From Pseudomonas sp. SORT22 (lineage in GTDB: Bacteria; Pseudomonadota; Gammaproteobacteria; Pseudomonadales; Pseudomonadaceae): a stretch of 64,000 nt of DNA. The DNA lies in contig NZ_CP071007.1 in assembly GCF_018417635.1 (NCBI RefSeq), positions 661,001 through 725,000 on the forward strand. The letters are read 5' to 3'. Positions 43,003 through 53,368 of the stretch are shown here, piece after piece. Below the pieces are notes generated by a model, which was given only the letters and a program-made list of their open reading frames with translations, ran no database searches and was not told the DNA's origin. The translations under genes and the position numbers were made by a program. How positions within the stretch are numbered: position 1 is the first letter of the stretch; every line of letters starts with the position of its first letter.

Positions 43003-43677
43003 ATGCAGCCCTACGCTATTGCCCCCTCGATTCTTTCTGCCGACTTCGCCCGCCTCGGCGAGGAAGTCGACAACGTCCTGGCCGCGGGTGCCGACATCGT
43101 TCACTTCGATGTAATGGACAACCATTACGTGCCCAACCTGACCATCGGCCCGATGGTCTGCACCGCCCTGCGCAAGTACGGCATCACTGCACCGATCGAC
43201 GTGCATTTGATGGTCAGCCCGGTCGACCGCATTATCGGTGACTTCATCGAAGCCGGCGCCAGCTACATTACCTTCCATCCGGAAGCCACCCTGCACATCG
43301 ATCGTTCGCTACAGTTGATTCGCGACGGCGGTTGCAAGGCCGGCCTGGTATTCAACCCGGCGACTCCGCTCGACACCCTCAAGTACGTGATGGACAAGGT
43401 CGACATGATCCTGTTGATGAGCGTCAACCCAGGCTTTGGTGGCCAGAAATTCATCCCCGGCACCCTCGACAAGCTGCGCGAAGCCCGCGCGCTGATCGAC
43501 GCCAGCGGCCGTGATATCCGCCTGGAAATCGACGGTGGCGTCAACGTCGGCAACATCCGTGAAATCGCTGCTGCTGGCGCCGACACCTTCGTCGCCGGTT
43601 CGGCGATCTTCAACACCCCGGACTACCGTGAGGTGATTGCCAAGATGCACGCCGAACTGGCCCTGGCCCGCCCATGA
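43003..43677 (+). CDS. rpe: Ribulose-phosphate 3-epimerase
   Basis: 224 residues, a TIM barrel with [12 protein letters not shown] at the start, [23 protein letters not shown], and VNPGFGGQ. It interconverts ribulose-5-P and xylulose-5-P. It overlaps gph by 4 bases, and gph runs into trpE; the rpe-gph-trp linkage is an old one in gammaproteobacteria. Confidence 0.97.
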   Translation: MQPYAIAPSILSADFARLGEEVDNVLAAGADIVHFDVMDNHYVPNLTIGPMVCTALRKYGITAPIDVHLMVSPVDRIIGDFIEAGASYITFHPEATLHIDRSLQLIRDGGCKAGLVFNPATPLDTLKYVMDKVDMILLMSVNPGFGGQKFIPGTLDKLREARALIDASGRDIRLEIDGGVNVGNIREIAAAGADTFVAGSAIFNTPDYREVIAKMHAELALARP

Positions 43678-44492
43678 GTGGCTTCGAGCAGCTGTTCCCC
43701 GGCGCCCTGCCCAAACTGGTGATGTTTGATCTGGACGGTACCCTGATCGATTCGGTACCGGACCTGGCAGCGGCGGTGGATAACATGCTGCTCGCAATGG
43801 GCCGCCCGCCCGCTGGCCTTGAGGCGGTACGCCACTGGGTCGGCAATGGTGCGCCGGTGCTGGTGCGCCGCGCGCTGGCCGGTGGCATCGAGCATGGCGC
43901 AGTGGATGACGACGAAGCCGAACGGGGCCTGGAGCTGTTCATGCAGGCCTACGCCGAAAGCCATGAGCTGACGGTGGTCTACCCCGGCGTGCGCGACACC
44001 CTCAAGTGGTTGCACAAGCAGGGCGTGGAAATGGCCCTGATCACCAACAAGCCCGAGCGCTTCGTTGCACCCTTGCTTGACCAGATGAAAATCGGCCGTT
44101 ATTTCCGCTGGATCATCGGCGGCGACACCCTGCCGCAGAAAAAGCCCGATCCGGCTGCCTTGCTGTTCGTGATGAAAATGGCCAGCGTCGAGCCCGAGCA
44201 GGCGCTGTTCGTTGGCGACTCGCGCAGCGACGTGCTGGCGGCCAAGGCTGCCGGGGTCAAATGCGTTGGCCTGACCTATGGCTACAACCATGGCCGGCCG
44301 ATCAGCGAAGAGGCGCCGTGCCTGGTCATCGACGACCTGCGCGCGCTGTTGCCTGGTTGCTTAGATCCGGCCACTGGGATAACGTTGGCGGACGTTCAAT
44401 CCCCCTCAGATCGAGATTCCATCGTGGCGGTTATCGGCAAACTCTGGATGAAAGTCATCAAGGCCCTGGCCCGCTGGCGTTGGCGCGCCTGA
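43674..44492 (+). CDS. gph: Phosphoglycolate phosphatase
   Basis: 272 residues of the HAD family. [11 protein letters not shown] supplies the nucleophile Asp, ITNKPERF is motif II and [16 protein letters not shown] is motifs III/IV. It removes 2-phosphoglycolate. The last about 22 residues ([22 protein letters not shown]) fall outside the HAD fold and nearly match an independent small frame before trpG, so the 3' end of gph appears to double as the trpE leader peptide. Overlaps rpe by 4 bases. Confidence 0.94.
   Translation: MSGFEQLFPGALPKLVMFDLDGTLIDSVPDLAAAVDNMLLAMGRPPAGLEAVRHWVGNGAPVLVRRALAGGIEHGAVDDDEAERGLELFMQAYAESHELTVVYPGVRDTLKWLHKQGVEMALITNKPERFVAPLLDQMKIGRYFRWIIGGDTLPQKKPDPAALLFVMKMASVEPEQALFVGDSRSDVLAAKAAGVKCVGLTYGYNHGRPISEEAPCLVIDDLRALLPGCLDPATGITLADVQSPSDRDSIVAVIGKLWMKVIKALARWRWRA
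44424..44492 (+). CDS. Putative trpE leader peptide, in frame with the end of gph
   Basis: From GTG 44424 to TGA 44492 the text is [22 protein letters not shown] (22 codons), with an internal ATG at 44448. Trp codons occur at 44445, 44475 and 44481, two of them one codon apart near the stop. The frame before trpG at 48177 has the same length, the same end and the same spacing. Trp-codon-rich leaders of this kind control trpE by attenuation in P. putida. Whether it is translated separately or only as the gph tail cannot be told from sequence. Confidence 0.65.
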   Translation: MAVIGKLWMKVIKALARWRWRA

Positions 44493-44501
44493 CTGCTATC
44501 C

Positions 44502-44517
44502 GCCGGCCCACGCCGGC
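44502..44517 (+). promoter_or_regulatory. Candidate trpE attenuator hairpin
   Basis: GCCGGC-CCAC-GCCGGC begins 9 nt after the leader stop. A T tract is missing, so the terminator form is not obvious; the CGCC repeats could alternatively pair with TGGCG repeats inside the leader. Confidence 0.45.
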
Positions 44518-44561
44518 CTGCTTGCCTGCCTGACCCATCTGCTGCTTGCCACGAGGCTATC

Positions 44562-46043
44562 ATGACCCGCGAAGAATTCCTGCGCCTGGCCGCTGCCGGC
44601 TACAACCGCATTCCCCTGGCCTGCGAGACCCTGGCCGACTTCGACACGCCGCTGTCGATCTACCTGAAACTGGCTGACCACGCCAACTCCTACCTGCTCG
44701 AATCGGTGCAGGGCGGCGAGAAGTGGGGGCGTTACTCGATCATCGGCCTGCCGTGCCGCACCGTGTTGCGTGTGCACGATCATCAGGTGCGGATCACCCA
44801 TGATGGTGAACTGATCGAGCAGCATGAAGTGGAAGATCCGCTGGCCTTCGTCGAAGCTTTCAAGGAGCGCTACCAGGTGCCGACCATCGCCGGCCTGCCG
44901 CGCTTTAACGGCGGCCTGGTCGGCTACTTCGGTTATGACTGCGTGCGTTATGTCGAGCGGCGCCTGGGCAAGTGCCCGAACCCTGATCCGCTGGGCGTGC
45001 CGGACATCTTGCTGATGGTCTCCGATGCCGTGGTGGTGTTCGACAACCTGGCCGGCAAGATGCACGCCATTGTCCTCGCCGATCCGGCTGAACAAGACGC
45101 TTACGAAAACGGCCTGGCCCGGCTCGAAGGCCTGCTTGAGCAACTGCGCCAGCCTATCGCCCCGCGTCGCGGCCTCGACCTGGGTGGGCCGCTGCCGGCA
45201 GAACCTGAGTTCCGCTCAAGCTTTACCCAGAGCGACTACGAACGTGCGGTCGATACCATCAAGGAATACATCCTCGCTGGCGACTGCATGCAGGTGGTGC
45301 CGTCGCAGCGTATGTCCATCGACTTCAAGGCCGCGCCGATCGACCTGTACCGGGCGCTGCGCTGCTTCAACCCGACGCCATACATGTACTTCTTCAACTT
45401 CGGCGACTTCCACGTAGTGGGCAGCTCTCCGGAAGTGCTGGTACGGGTCGAAGACAACCTGGTCACCGTGCGCCCGATCGCCGGTACCCGCCCACGCGGC
45501 GCCACCGAAGAGGCTGATCGCGCGCTGGAAGAAGACTTGCTGTCTGACGACAAGGAAATCGCCGAGCACCTGATGCTCATCGATCTGGGCCGCAACGACG
45601 CTGGCCGGGTGTCGGAAACCGGCTCGGTCAAAGTCACCGAGAAGATGGTGATCGAGCGTTATTCCAACGTCATGCACATTGTGTCCAACGTCACCGGCGA
45701 GCTGAAGCAGGGCTTGAGCGCCATGGATGCCCTGCGTGCCATCCTGCCGGCGGGCACCTTGTCCGGCGCGCCGAAAATCCGCGCCATGGAAATCATCGAC
45801 GAGCTGGAGCCGGTCAAGCGTGGCGTCTACGGTGGTGCGGTGGGGTATTTTGCCTGGAACGGCAACATGGACACCGCAATTGCCATCCGTACCGCGGTGA
45901 TCAAGGACGGCGAGCTGCACGTGCAGGCCGGTGGCGGCATTGTTGCCGATTCGGTGCCAGCGCTCGAGTGGGAAGAAACCATCAACAAGCGCCGGGCGAT
46001 GTTCCGTGCGGTGGCGCTGGCCGAGCAGACGCCGCGTAGCTGA
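44562..46043 (+). CDS. trpE: Anthranilate synthase component I
   Basis: 493 residues. Chorismate-binding signatures are [30 protein letters not shown], and [18 protein letters not shown]. The N-terminal tryptophan feedback segment includes [16 protein letters not shown]. It makes anthranilate from chorismate with TrpG glutaminase. GAGG is 6 nt upstream of the ATG. trpG lies 2.4 kb downstream, past estP, so the two subunits are encoded by separate transcripts. Confidence 0.98.
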   Translation: MTREEFLRLAAAGYNRIPLACETLADFDTPLSIYLKLADHANSYLLESVQGGEKWGRYSIIGLPCRTVLRVHDHQVRITHDGELIEQHEVEDPLAFVEAFKERYQVPTIAGLPRFNGGLVGYFGYDCVRYVERRLGKCPNPDPLGVPDILLMVSDAVVVFDNLAGKMHAIVLADPAEQDAYENGLARLEGLLEQLRQPIAPRRGLDLGGPLPAEPEFRSSFTQSDYERAVDTIKEYILAGDCMQVVPSQRMSIDFKAAPIDLYRALRCFNPTPYMYFFNFGDFHVVGSSPEVLVRVEDNLVTVRPIAGTRPRGATEEADRALEEDLLSDDKEIAEHLMLIDLGRNDAGRVSETGSVKVTEKMVIERYSNVMHIVSNVTGELKQGLSAMDALRAILPAGTLSGAPKIRAMEIIDELEPVKRGVYGGAVGYFAWNGNMDTAIAIRTAVIKDGELHVQAGGGIVADSVPALEWEETINKRRAMFRAVALAEQTPRS

Positions 46044-46052
46044 GCCTGATCC

Positions 46053-46082
46053 ACGGCGCCTGTTGGTAGCAGGCGCCGTTTT
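46053..46082. terminator. Terminator between trpE and estP
   Basis: ACGGCGCCTG (46053-46062) pairs with CAGGCGCCGT (46070-46079) around a 7-nt loop, followed on + by TTTT. It stops trpE before the convergent estP gene. Confidence 0.9.
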
Positions 46083-46090
46083 CCCCCTCC

Positions 46091-48013
46091 CTAGAACTCC
46101 AGGCTTAATGCCAGGCTGACCCCCTGTTGGGTCAGCTCGTCGCTCTTGCGCCAGTTGTAGCTGCCGCGCAGGGCCAGGCCCGGTGCCAAGCTCTGGCTCA
46201 GACCCAGGGTTGCCCGGTTCAGATTGCTCTGCGGGGTGTAGCCGGTCAGGGTGAAGTCGTTGCCCGGCAGGCTGTTGAGGTGGAGGGTCAGGTCCTGCTG
46301 GTCGTCTTCGAACTCGTGCTCGTGAGCGACTTCGGCGAACAGCAAGGTGCTGGGCCCGGCCTGGTACTTGCCCTGCAAGCCCAGGCCCAGGCGCCGCGAT
46401 TCGCGGTCCTGATCGTCAAAGCTCAGGGCAGTGGCGCGGCTGCCTTTCTCCGAATAGCCATCGACCTTCACCCGCGCATAATCGGCGCTGACAAACGGCG
46501 ACAGGCTCCACCGGCTGCCGGGCGCTGCCAGGTCGTAACCCAGGCGTGCGGCGAAGGCCCACAGTTCGCCATCGGTATCACCTTTCTCGCTGCGATCATT
46601 TACCCCCAGGGCGAAGGTGCGCTTCAAGTCGCTGTAGTCTAGGTGCCCGCCGGTCAGCGCGGCATCGGCCCACCACTGGTTCTGCTGGAACTGCACGAAA
46701 GCGGTTGCCAGGTAGCTGTCGAGCTTGTAGTCGGAGTCTTGCTCGCCGGCTTCGAGCTTTTGCTGGTAAACGCCTGTGGCCACGCCAATACGCCAGGCCT
46801 CGTCCAGACGATAGCTGCCGCCCAGGGTCAGGTTATAGCCATGGCCGTCGGCGCTGGCCGAGCTGCGCTGGCTGTCGATATCCAGGTTCTGCCCCCCGGC
46901 GGCTACGATGGCCTGCCATTGGCCAACCGGCTGCCATTTGCCTTGCCACTGGTTGCGCAGTTCATCCTGGTGCGCGCGCAGGCTGGCGTGGGCCATTTCT
47001 GGTAACAGCGTCAGCTCCCAAGGGGCGGAAAGAATCGAAAACGCGTAGTCGGCGATCAGCTCCTGCCCGGCACTGGTGGGGTGGACCGAATCGTTGAACA
47101 GCAGCTTGCTCGGGTCGGGCGTGGCACCGTTGATGCCGTAGGTCGGGTTCTGCACACAGCCATTGCCGCTGAAACAGGTGCCAACAAGATTCTGCCCGCT
47201 GGCCAGGCCGAACTGCGTCGGAGCAGCCAGGGCTTCCTGGAGCAGCAACGGCACATTGAGCGGAATAACTTGTGCATCAATCTGGCTCAGCTGGCCGACC
47301 AGTTGCTGGTTGAAGATACTGCTCAACTGCGAAGCCGGGCCCTGCATCGGCGTGCCGTTGAGGGCCGGAGTCAGGCCCAGGTCGGGCAGCAGCCAGACCA
47401 TGATGTACTGCGCGCCACCCTGTTGCAGGGCCTGGGCGCTGGCGGCCAGGCGATTGGCGGCAGCTGCGGCGGTTGCCGGGCTGGTGATCTGGCCCTGGAG
47501 GAAGTCGTTGCCGCCACCGGTCAGGTAGTAAAGCGCGTTGGGGTCGGCGCGCAGACCACCGGCCAGATAGCCCGGGCGTTCGCGCAGCACGGTGCCGGCG
47601 CCGGGGTTGCCCGGTGGAATGATCACGTCGGAAGTACCGGTGATCGAGTCGAGAATCTGGTCGGTACGGTAACCACCCACTGCCCAGTTGTTGCCGTCCG
47701 GGCGACCCAGCGCGGCATTGACTGGCGAGGTCGAAGCGCCCAGGTCGGCCGCAGCAACACCCAGCTGGGCACCGAGCAGCATGGGCGAAACCGCGCCGAA
47801 GGCTTCGCCGTTGGCGTATGTTGGCCCGACCCGGTTGGTAAAGCGCTGGGTGGAACCCGCCGGGCCATTGCTGTCGGGGAACTGCCCGGCATCGGCAAGG
47901 CTGTCGCCGAAGACGATCAGAGTTGAGTAAGGGGAGGGGGCGGCATGGACGCTGGAGCAGGCCAGGGCCAGCAGCGAGAATGCACAAGGCAACAGGGAGC
48001 GCGCGTTCAACAT
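46091..48013 (-). CDS. estP: GDSL autotransporter esterase EstP/EstA
   Basis: 640 residues. Signal peptide ending VHA-APS (residue 24), a GDSL passenger with FGDSLADAG (catalytic S38 in the preprotein), a GGND block and the DSVHPTSAG block holding the catalytic Asp-His, and a C-terminal autotransporter barrel (about 365-640) ending in Phe (SLALSLEF). Displays an esterase on the outer membrane; P. aeruginosa EstA of this design influences rhamnolipid and motility. Convergent with trpE, divergent from the trpG leader. It fills the trpE-trpG interval. Confidence 0.93.
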   Translation of the reverse strand: MLNARSLLPCAFSLLALACSSVHAAPSPYSTLIVFGDSLADAGQFPDSNGPAGSTQRFTNRVGPTYANGEAFGAVSPMLLGAQLGVAAADLGASTSPVNAALGRPDGNNWAVGGYRTDQILDSITGTSDVIIPPGNPGAGTVLRERPGYLAGGLRADPNALYYLTGGGNDFLQGQITSPATAAAAANRLAASAQALQQGGAQYIMVWLLPDLGLTPALNGTPMQGPASQLSSIFNQQLVGQLSQIDAQVIPLNVPLLLQEALAAPTQFGLASGQNLVGTCFSGNGCVQNPTYGINGATPDPSKLLFNDSVHPTSAGQELIADYAFSILSAPWELTLLPEMAHASLRAHQDELRNQWQGKWQPVGQWQAIVAAGGQNLDIDSQRSSASADGHGYNLTLGGSYRLDEAWRIGVATGVYQQKLEAGEQDSDYKLDSYLATAFVQFQQNQWWADAALTGGHLDYSDLKRTFALGVNDRSEKGDTDGELWAFAARLGYDLAAPGSRWSLSPFVSADYARVKVDGYSEKGSRATALSFDDQDRESRRLGLGLQGKYQAGPSTLLFAEVAHEHEFEDDQQDLTLHLNSLPGNDFTLTGYTPQSNLNRATLGLSQSLAPGLALRGSYNWRKSDELTQQGVSLALSLEF

Positions 48014-48158
48014 CGCAAAGATCCTTTTTCGTTGTTGTTATCGGATGACGCCTTACGACGTTAGCAAAACATTCCGCGCGTCTTCCATCGCTAAAGCGTT
48101 TCGGCATGCCACCGTCATATTGCGTGGACCGCGCCGGTAGGCTACTGTGCGGGAACGT

Positions 48159-48245
48159 ATGAACGAGACCTACCCCGTGTTGATCGTCAGCAAACTCTTG
48201 ATGCGCGTTATCAAGGCCCACGCCCGTTGGCGTTGGCGCGCCTGA
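48159..48245 (+). CDS. Putative trpG leader peptide
   Basis: An ATG at 48159 opens a 28-codon frame; a GTG at 48177 inside it gives 22 codons (VLIVSKLLMRVIKAHARWRWRA) that align along their whole length with the trpE leader, so the start is uncertain. Two Trp codons (48228, 48234) lie three and five codons before the stop. It precedes trpGDC by 172 bp. Interpretation as an attenuation leader follows the known control of trpGDC in P. putida. Confidence 0.7.
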   Translation: MNETYPVLIVSKLLMRVIKAHARWRWRA

Positions 48246-48417
48246 CTTTATCTCTTGCCGGTTAGCCGGCCCTGTACCGCTTTGCCTTTCTGAATGCTTT
48301 ACCTGCTGTAACCGGCGCTTGCTGGTGTGCACCGGGAAGCTCGCACCTGTAGCACCGCGCACAGGCACATCGAAAGGCATGTATTCAAAGTCAGTAGATG
48401 CAAGAGGTTGAACCCAG
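48246..48417 (+). promoter_or_regulatory. trpG leader RNA region with GCCGG hairpin
   Basis: This non-coding stretch begins after the leader stop. GCCGG-TTAG-CCGGC lies at 48257-48270, 11 nt downstream, and ACCGGC-GCTT-GCTGGT near 48310. T-rich text follows the first hairpin loosely. Upstream, 48014-48158 has no gene and should hold the divergent estP and trpG promoters; a weak TTGCGT-17-TACTGT pair lies near 48119-48147. Confidence 0.5.
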
Positions 48418-49011
48418 ATGTTACTGATGATCGACAACTACGACTCCTTTACCTACAACGTCGTGCAATACCTCGGCGAGCTGGGTGCAGAGGTCAAGGT
48501 CATTCGCAATGACGAACTGACCATCGCCCAGATCGAAGCCCTTAACCCCGAGCGCATTGTCGTTTCCCCTGGCCCCTGCACCCCGACCGAAGCCGGTGTG
48601 TCGCTGGAGGCCATCAAGCATTTTGCCGGCAAGCTGCCGATCCTCGGCGTATGCCTGGGCCACCAGTCCATCGGCCAGGCCTTCGGCGGTGAAGTCGTGC
48701 GCGCCCGCCAGGTGATGCATGGCAAGACCAGCCCGGTGCTGCACAAGGACCAGGGCGTGTTTGCCGGCCTCAACAACCCGCTGACCGTGACCCGCTACCA
48801 CTCGCTGGTGGTCAAGCGCGAAACCCTGCCCGAGTGCCTGGAACTGACCGCCTGGACCGCCCTTGAAGACGGCTCGGTGGACGAGATCATGGGCCTGCGC
48901 CATAAAGAGCTGAACATCGAAGGGGTGCAGTTCCACCCCGAATCGATCCTCACCGAGCAGGGCCACGAGCTGTTCGCCAATTTCCTCAAGCAGACCGGCG
49001 GCCGCCGTTAA
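48418..49011 (+). CDS. trpG: Anthranilate synthase component II (glutamine amidotransferase)
   Basis: 197 residues, class I glutaminase. Nucleophile C79 lies in [11 protein letters not shown] and the His-Glu pair in QFHPESIL. It supplies ammonia to TrpE. First of trpG-trpD-trpC (9 bp to trpD), behind its own leader. Pseudomonads may also use TrpG with PabB. Confidence 0.97.
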   Translation: MLLMIDNYDSFTYNVVQYLGELGAEVKVIRNDELTIAQIEALNPERIVVSPGPCTPTEAGVSLEAIKHFAGKLPILGVCLGHQSIGQAFGGEVVRARQVMHGKTSPVLHKDQGVFAGLNNPLTVTRYHSLVVKRETLPECLELTAWTALEDGSVDEIMGLRHKELNIEGVQFHPESILTEQGHELFANFLKQTGGRR

Positions 49012-49020
49012 GGATCGAAC

Positions 49021-50070
49021 ATGGATATCAAGAGCGCGCTGAGCCGCATCGTCGGCCACCTGGACCTGAGCACCGAAGAAATGCGCGATGTCATGCGCGA
49101 AATCATGACCGGCCAATGCACCGAGGCGCAGATCGGCGCCTTCATGATGGGCATGCGCATGAAGAGCGAGAGCATCGATGAAATTGTCGGTGCCGTGTCG
49201 GTGATGCGCGAGCTGGCCGACAAAGTCGAGCTCAACACCCTCGACCAGGTGGTCGACGTGGTCGGCACTGGCGGTGATGGCGCCAACATCTTCAACGTAT
49301 CCACCGCTTCGGCCTTCGTCGTCGCCGCCGCCGGTTGCACCGTGGCCAAGCACGGTAACCGTGCGGTCTCGGGCAAGAGTGGCAGCGCCGACCTGCTGGA
49401 AGCCGCTGGCATCTACCTGAACCTGACGCCGGTGCAGGTCGCACGCTGCATCGACAGCGTCGGCATTGGCTTCATGTTTGCCCAGACCCACCACAAGGCG
49501 ATGAAATACGCCGCCGGCCCGCGTCGTGACCTGGGCTTGCGTACCCTGTTCAACATGCTCGGCCCGCTTACGAATCCGGCCGGGGTCAAGCACCAGGTCG
49601 TCGGCGTGTTCACCCAGGCACTGTGCCGCCCACTGGCTGAAGTGCTACAACGCCTGGGCAGCAAGCATGTGCTGGTGGTGCATTCGAAAGATGGCCTGGA
49701 CGAATTCAGCCTGGCGGCGCCAACCTTCGTTGCTGAACTCAAGAACGACCAGATCAGCGAGTACTGGGTCGAGCCCGAAGACCTCGGCATGAAAAGCCAG
49801 AGCCTGCATGGCCTGGCCGTGGAGAGCCCGGCCAAGTCGCTGGAGCTGATCCGCGATGCCCTGGGCCGGCGCAAGACCGAGAACGGCCAGAAGGCTGCGG
49901 AAATGATTGTGCTCAACGCCGGCGCCGCACTGTACGCCGCCGACCATGCCATGAGCCTCAAACAGGGCGTGGAGCTGGCTCACGACGCATTGCACACTGG
50001 CCTTGCCCGGGAAAAACTCGAAGAGCTCGGTGCCTTTACCGCGGTATTCAAGCAGGAGAATGAAGGATGA
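49021..50070 (+). CDS. trpD: Anthranilate phosphoribosyltransferase
   Basis: 349 residues. PRPP site [14 protein letters not shown] and [18 protein letters not shown] are the family signature. Attaches phosphoribose to anthranilate. Its last 4 bases overlap trpC. Confidence 0.98.
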   Translation: MDIKSALSRIVGHLDLSTEEMRDVMREIMTGQCTEAQIGAFMMGMRMKSESIDEIVGAVSVMRELADKVELNTLDQVVDVVGTGGDGANIFNVSTASAFVVAAAGCTVAKHGNRAVSGKSGSADLLEAAGIYLNLTPVQVARCIDSVGIGFMFAQTHHKAMKYAAGPRRDLGLRTLFNMLGPLTNPAGVKHQVVGVFTQALCRPLAEVLQRLGSKHVLVVHSKDGLDEFSLAAPTFVAELKNDQISEYWVEPEDLGMKSQSLHGLAVESPAKSLELIRDALGRRKTENGQKAAEMIVLNAGAALYAADHAMSLKQGVELAHDALHTGLAREKLEELGAFTAVFKQENEG

Positions 50071-50903
50071 GTGTGCCGACGGTTCTGGAAAACATTCTGG
50101 CGCGCAAGGTCGAAGAAGTCGCCGAGCGCAGCGCCCGTGTCAGCCTTGCCGAGCTTGAACGCCTGGCGGCCGCTGCCGATGCGCCACGCGGTTTTGCCAA
50201 GGCCCTTATCGAACAGGCCAAGCGCAAGCAGCCTGCAGTCATTGCCGAAATCAAGAAAGCCTCGCCAAGCAAGGGTGTGATCCGCGAAAACTTCATTCCG
50301 GCCGACATTGCCGTCAGCTACGAGAAGGGCGGCGCGACCTGCCTGTCGGTGCTGACCGACGTCGATTACTTCCAGGGCGGCGACATCTACCTGCAACAGG
50401 CGCGCGCCGCGTGCAAGCTGCCGGTGATTCGCAAGGACTTCATGATTGATCCTTATCAGATCGTCGAAGCCCGGGCCTTGGGCGCCGACTGTGTGCTGCT
50501 GATCGTTGCCGCGCTGGATGATGTGAAGATGGCCGAATTGGCCGCGACGGCAAAAGGCGTGGGCCTCGATGTGCTGGTCGAAGTGCACGACGGCGACGAG
50601 CTGGAGCGGGCGCTGAAGACTCTCGACACGCCGCTGGTGGGCGTCAACAACCGCAACCTGCACACCTTTGAAGTCAGCCTGGAAACCACCCTCGACCTGC
50701 TGCCGCGCATCCCCCGTGATCGCCTGGCCATCACCGAGAGCGGCATCCTCAACCGCGCCGACGTCGAGCTGATGGAAATCAACGAGGTCTACTCCTTCCT
50801 GGTCGGCGAAGCGTTCATGCGCGCCGAACACCCGGGGCTGGAGCTGCAGCGCCTGTTCTTCCCGGAGCGTGTGGTGCAGAACCCGGTGCAAGGCCTGGAC
50901 TGA
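50067..50903 (+). CDS. trpC: Indole-3-glycerol phosphate synthase
   Basis: 278 residues, monofunctional (no TrpF fusion). [37 protein letters not shown] and [11 protein letters not shown] are the canonical barrel motifs. It closes the indole ring. Overlaps trpD by 4 bases; a terminator ends the operon. Confidence 0.98.
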   Translation: MSVPTVLENILARKVEEVAERSARVSLAELERLAAAADAPRGFAKALIEQAKRKQPAVIAEIKKASPSKGVIRENFIPADIAVSYEKGGATCLSVLTDVDYFQGGDIYLQQARAACKLPVIRKDFMIDPYQIVEARALGADCVLLIVAALDDVKMAELAATAKGVGLDVLVEVHDGDELERALKTLDTPLVGVNNRNLHTFEVSLETTLDLLPRIPRDRLAITESGILNRADVELMEINEVYSFLVGEAFMRAEHPGLELQRLFFPERVVQNPVQGLD

Positions 50904-50913
50904 TTCAACTCTG

Positions 50914-50937
50914 AAGCCGGCGATGCCGGCTTTTTTG
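50914..50937 (+). terminator. Terminator after trpC
   Basis: AAGCCGGC-GAT-GCCGGCTT stem (50914-50932) running into a T tract. Confidence 0.92.
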
Positions 50938-50956
50938 TTTCTACAAGGTTAATGCG

Positions 50957-51661
50957 ATGACTGATCAAGTGCTTGATGTCACTGTCGAGGCCGGGCTGCA
51001 CGCCGAACAGGAGCTGCTGGCGGCGGTATGCAAGGGCGAAAAGGATCATGGCCTGTTGTTCTGGCGACCGACCGATCATGCCCTGGTCATGCCCCGGCGC
51101 ATGAGCCGCCTCGAAGGCTTCGAGGCGGCCTGCGCCGAGCTTGCGATTGCCGGTTGGCCGGTGCTGCTGCGCGAAACCGGTGGTGAGCCAGTGCCGCAGT
51201 CGCCGGCGGTGATCAACATCGCCCTGGTTTACGTCGCACCAAAAAGCGAAGGTGATCACGGCCGTATCGAAAACGCCTACGAGCGTCTGTGCCTGCCGCT
51301 GTGTGATGTGCTGCGCGAATGGGGCGGGATGGCGTCGGTGGGGGAAATCGAAGGGGCGTTCTGTGATGGCCGCTACAACGTCAACCTTAACGGTCGCAAA
51401 CTGGTCGGCACTGCCCAGCGCTGGCGCCAGGGCCTGGGTGGCAAGCGCCCGGTGGTGTTGGTTCATGGTGCGTTGCTGCTGGATAACGAGCGCGAGTCGA
51501 TGGTGGCGGCGGTTAACCGCTTCAACGAATGCTGCGAGCTGGAGCAGCGCTGCCTGGCCGACAGCCACATCGCTTTGCACGAGGTGGTACCCGAGGCGCC
51601 ACTGCTCGAGCGCCTTGGCCAGGCCTATGCCGAAGTGATCAAAGGCATCGCCCGCGATTAA
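50957..51661 (+). CDS. Lipoate-protein ligase A-like protein (BPL/LplA/LipB family)
   Basis: 234 residues. RETGGEPV (about 72-79) resembles the lipoyl/biotin ligase RRxGGG(A)V motif and [11 protein letters not shown] contains the catalytic-type Lys (K148), so the fold is likely. The GGG loop is altered to GGEP, which may change substrate or activity. True LplA and LipB genes usually sit elsewhere. It is convergent with crp by 4 bases and follows trpC without known pathway link. Confidence 0.75.
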   Translation: MTDQVLDVTVEAGLHAEQELLAAVCKGEKDHGLLFWRPTDHALVMPRRMSRLEGFEAACAELAIAGWPVLLRETGGEPVPQSPAVINIALVYVAPKSEGDHGRIENAYERLCLPLCDVLREWGGMASVGEIEGAFCDGRYNVNLNGRKLVGTAQRWRQGLGGKRPVVLVHGALLLDNERESMVAAVNRFNECCELEQRCLADSHIALHEVVPEAPLLERLGQAYAEVIKGIARD

Positions 51662-52302
51662 CGGGTACCGAAGACCACCATGGTCTTGCCCTTGACGTGT
51701 ACCAGGCTGCGCTCTTCGAGATCCTTGAGGACGCGGCCAACCATCTCCCGCGAACAACCGACGATGCGGCCGATTTCCTGGCGGGTGATCTTGATCTGCA
51801 TGCCGTCGGGGTGGGTCATGGCGTCTGGCTGCTTGCACAATTCCAGCAGGCAGCGGGCTACCCGGCCGGTGACGTCGAAGAAGGCCAGGTCGCCGACCTT
51901 GCGCGTGGTGTTGCGCAGGCGCTGGGCCATCTGGCTGCCCAGGGCATAGAGAATGTCCGGGTCGTGACGCGCCAGTTCTCGGAATTTTTCGTAGCTGATT
52001 TCTGCAACTTCACATTCGCTTTTGGCCCGCACCCAGGCGCTGCGCTGGTGTTCCTGGCCGGCTGGTTCAAACAGCCCCAGCTCGCCGAAAAAGTCGCCAC
52101 TGTTGAGGTAGGCGATGATCATTTCGTGGCCGTTGTCATCCTCGATAAGGATGGTCACCGAGCCCTTGACGATAAAGGACAGGGTTTCGGCCTTGTCACC
52201 GGCGCAGATGATGTTGCTCTTGGCCGCATAGCGGCGGCGCTGGCAATGGACCAGCAGCTTGTCGATGTTCTTGATCTTGGCTGGAAGGGCTGATGCAACC
52301 AT
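51658..52302 (-). CDS. crp: cAMP receptor protein Crp/Vfr
   Basis: 214 residues, alignable along its length with E. coli CRP. The cAMP pocket [18 protein letters not shown] and the [23 protein letters not shown] are intact. In P. putida Crp does not run catabolite repression (that is Crc/Hfq) but binds cAMP very tightly; in P. aeruginosa the ortholog is the virulence regulator Vfr. Convergent overlap with the ligase-like gene; divergent from yhfA, as in E. coli. Confidence 0.96.
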   Translation of the reverse strand: MVASALPAKIKNIDKLLVHCQRRRYAAKSNIICAGDKAETLSFIVKGSVTILIEDDNGHEMIIAYLNSGDFFGELGLFEPAGQEHQRSAWVRAKSECEVAEISYEKFRELARHDPDILYALGSQMAQRLRNTTRKVGDLAFFDVTGRVARCLLELCKQPDAMTHPDGMQIKITRQEIGRIVGCSREMVGRVLKDLEERSLVHVKGKTMVVFGTR

Positions 52303-52351
52303 GGCTGGATCCCGGTCAGGAGGCGACGCTTCAATTTCTTTTATAGATAGT

Positions 52352-52368
52352 CTGGCGATAAGCGCCAG
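52352..52368. promoter_or_regulatory. CTGGCG-N5-CGCCAG palindrome between crp and yhfA
   Basis: A 6-5-6 inverted repeat centred 58 bp upstream of the crp start in the 192-bp divergent promoter region. It is not a CRP consensus (TGTGA-N6-TCACA), so it is either a leader hairpin or another regulator's site. Confidence 0.4.
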
Positions 52369-52494
52369 TGATTTGGCGTCAGCTTATCAGACACTTGTCC
52401 TTCTATCGGCAGATTTACTCATGCGCTTGAGCTTTTCCGCCGGGCTCGCAGGGTCTAAGCTGGCAGCCTTTTTTCAATCAAGGGAGTCCAGGTA

Positions 52495-52917
52495 ATGAAG
52501 GCGCGTATCCAGTGGGCAGGTGAAGCCATGTTTCTGGGCGAATCGGGCAGTGGCCATGTGGTCGTGATGGATGGCCCGCCCGAGGCCGGTGGCCGCAACC
52601 TGGGTGTACGGCCCATGGAAATGCTGCTGTTGGGCCTGGGTGGCTGCAGCAACTTCGATGTAGTCAGCATCCTGAAGAAATCCCGCCAGGCAGTAGAGAG
52701 CTGCGAAGCTTTCCTTGAAGCCGAGCGCGCCAGCGAAGACCCGAAGGTATTCACCAAAATCCACCTGAATTTCGTGGTCAAGGGCCGTGGCCTGAAAGAA
52801 GCCCAGGTCAAGCGTGCGGTCGAGCTGTCGGCAGAGAAGTATTGCTCGGCCTCGATCATGCTCGGCCGGGCCGGTGTCGAGATCACCCACAGCTACGAGA
52901 TTGTCGAGCTCGGTTGA
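52495..52917 (+). CDS. OsmC family protein (YhfA type)
   Basis: 140 residues. Two cysteines at the OsmC positions, C51 in LGGCSNFD and C117 in EKYCSAS, suggest thiol-dependent peroxidase chemistry. The yhfA-crp pair is conserved in many gammaproteobacteria. Role in the cell is not defined. Followed by a REP-like hairpin. Confidence 0.9.
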   Translation: MKARIQWAGEAMFLGESGSGHVVVMDGPPEAGGRNLGVRPMEMLLLGLGGCSNFDVVSILKKSRQAVESCEAFLEAERASEDPKVFTKIHLNFVVKGRGLKEAQVKRAVELSAEKYCSASIMLGRAGVEITHSYEIVELG

Positions 52918-52926
52918 TTACCAGCA

Positions 52927-52950
52927 AGCCCGCTCCTGTGGGGGCGGGCT
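52927..52950. repeat. Single REP-like hairpin
   Basis: AGCCCGC pairs with GCGGGCT with a TCCTGTGGG interior. It lies between convergent genes and covers the stop codon of the small membrane protein. It resembles one arm of the REP pairs at 17434 and 38294. Confidence 0.7.
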
Positions 52951-53368
52951 AACGGCGCAGGCGCTCCAGCCCGATCAGCCAGGCCAGCCCCGGAACCAGC
53001 GCCACCACCAACCAATGCAGGTTGAAGACGAGCAAACCGACGATTTCTGCACTACTCCAGGTATTGCCAAAGGCGTCGGCAAATATCAGGCACTGCAGCC
53101 AGGCCGTCAGCGCGGCCGATAACACAAAGGCCAAGGCAAGCAGGCGCTGCCTGTGAATGAAGCAGCCGGCCAGCAGCAACAGCAGTTGCCCGGGCAGTGA
53201 AAACACCCACAGGTCGACGGCACTGTTGCCGTCAGGTTGGGAGATGTCAGGCAGTTTCAGGCTAAAGGGTTCCCCGCTCATGCCGGCGGTCAGCAGGCAC
53301 ACGAACAGATAAGCCACCAGCACCAGCCCCAGGCTTTGCAGCAAGCGAAGGCAAAATAACCGAATCAT
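52949..53368 (-). CDS. Small membrane protein of unknown function
   Basis: 139 residues from ATG 53368 (MIRLFCLRLLQSLG), four likely helices. Its start shares one base with the stop of the DUF2157 gene (TGATG), so the two are coupled. In other bacteria DUF2157 proteins pair with DUF4401 or GDYXXLXY proteins; no GDY motif is visible here, and I cannot place it in a family. Confidence 0.75.
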   Translation of the reverse strand: MIRLFCLRLLQSLGLVLVAYLFVCLLTAGMSGEPFSLKLPDISQPDGNSAVDLWVFSLPGQLLLLLAGCFIHRQRLLALAFVLSAALTAWLQCLIFADAFGNTWSSAEIVGLLVFNLHWLVVALVPGLAWLIGLERLRR

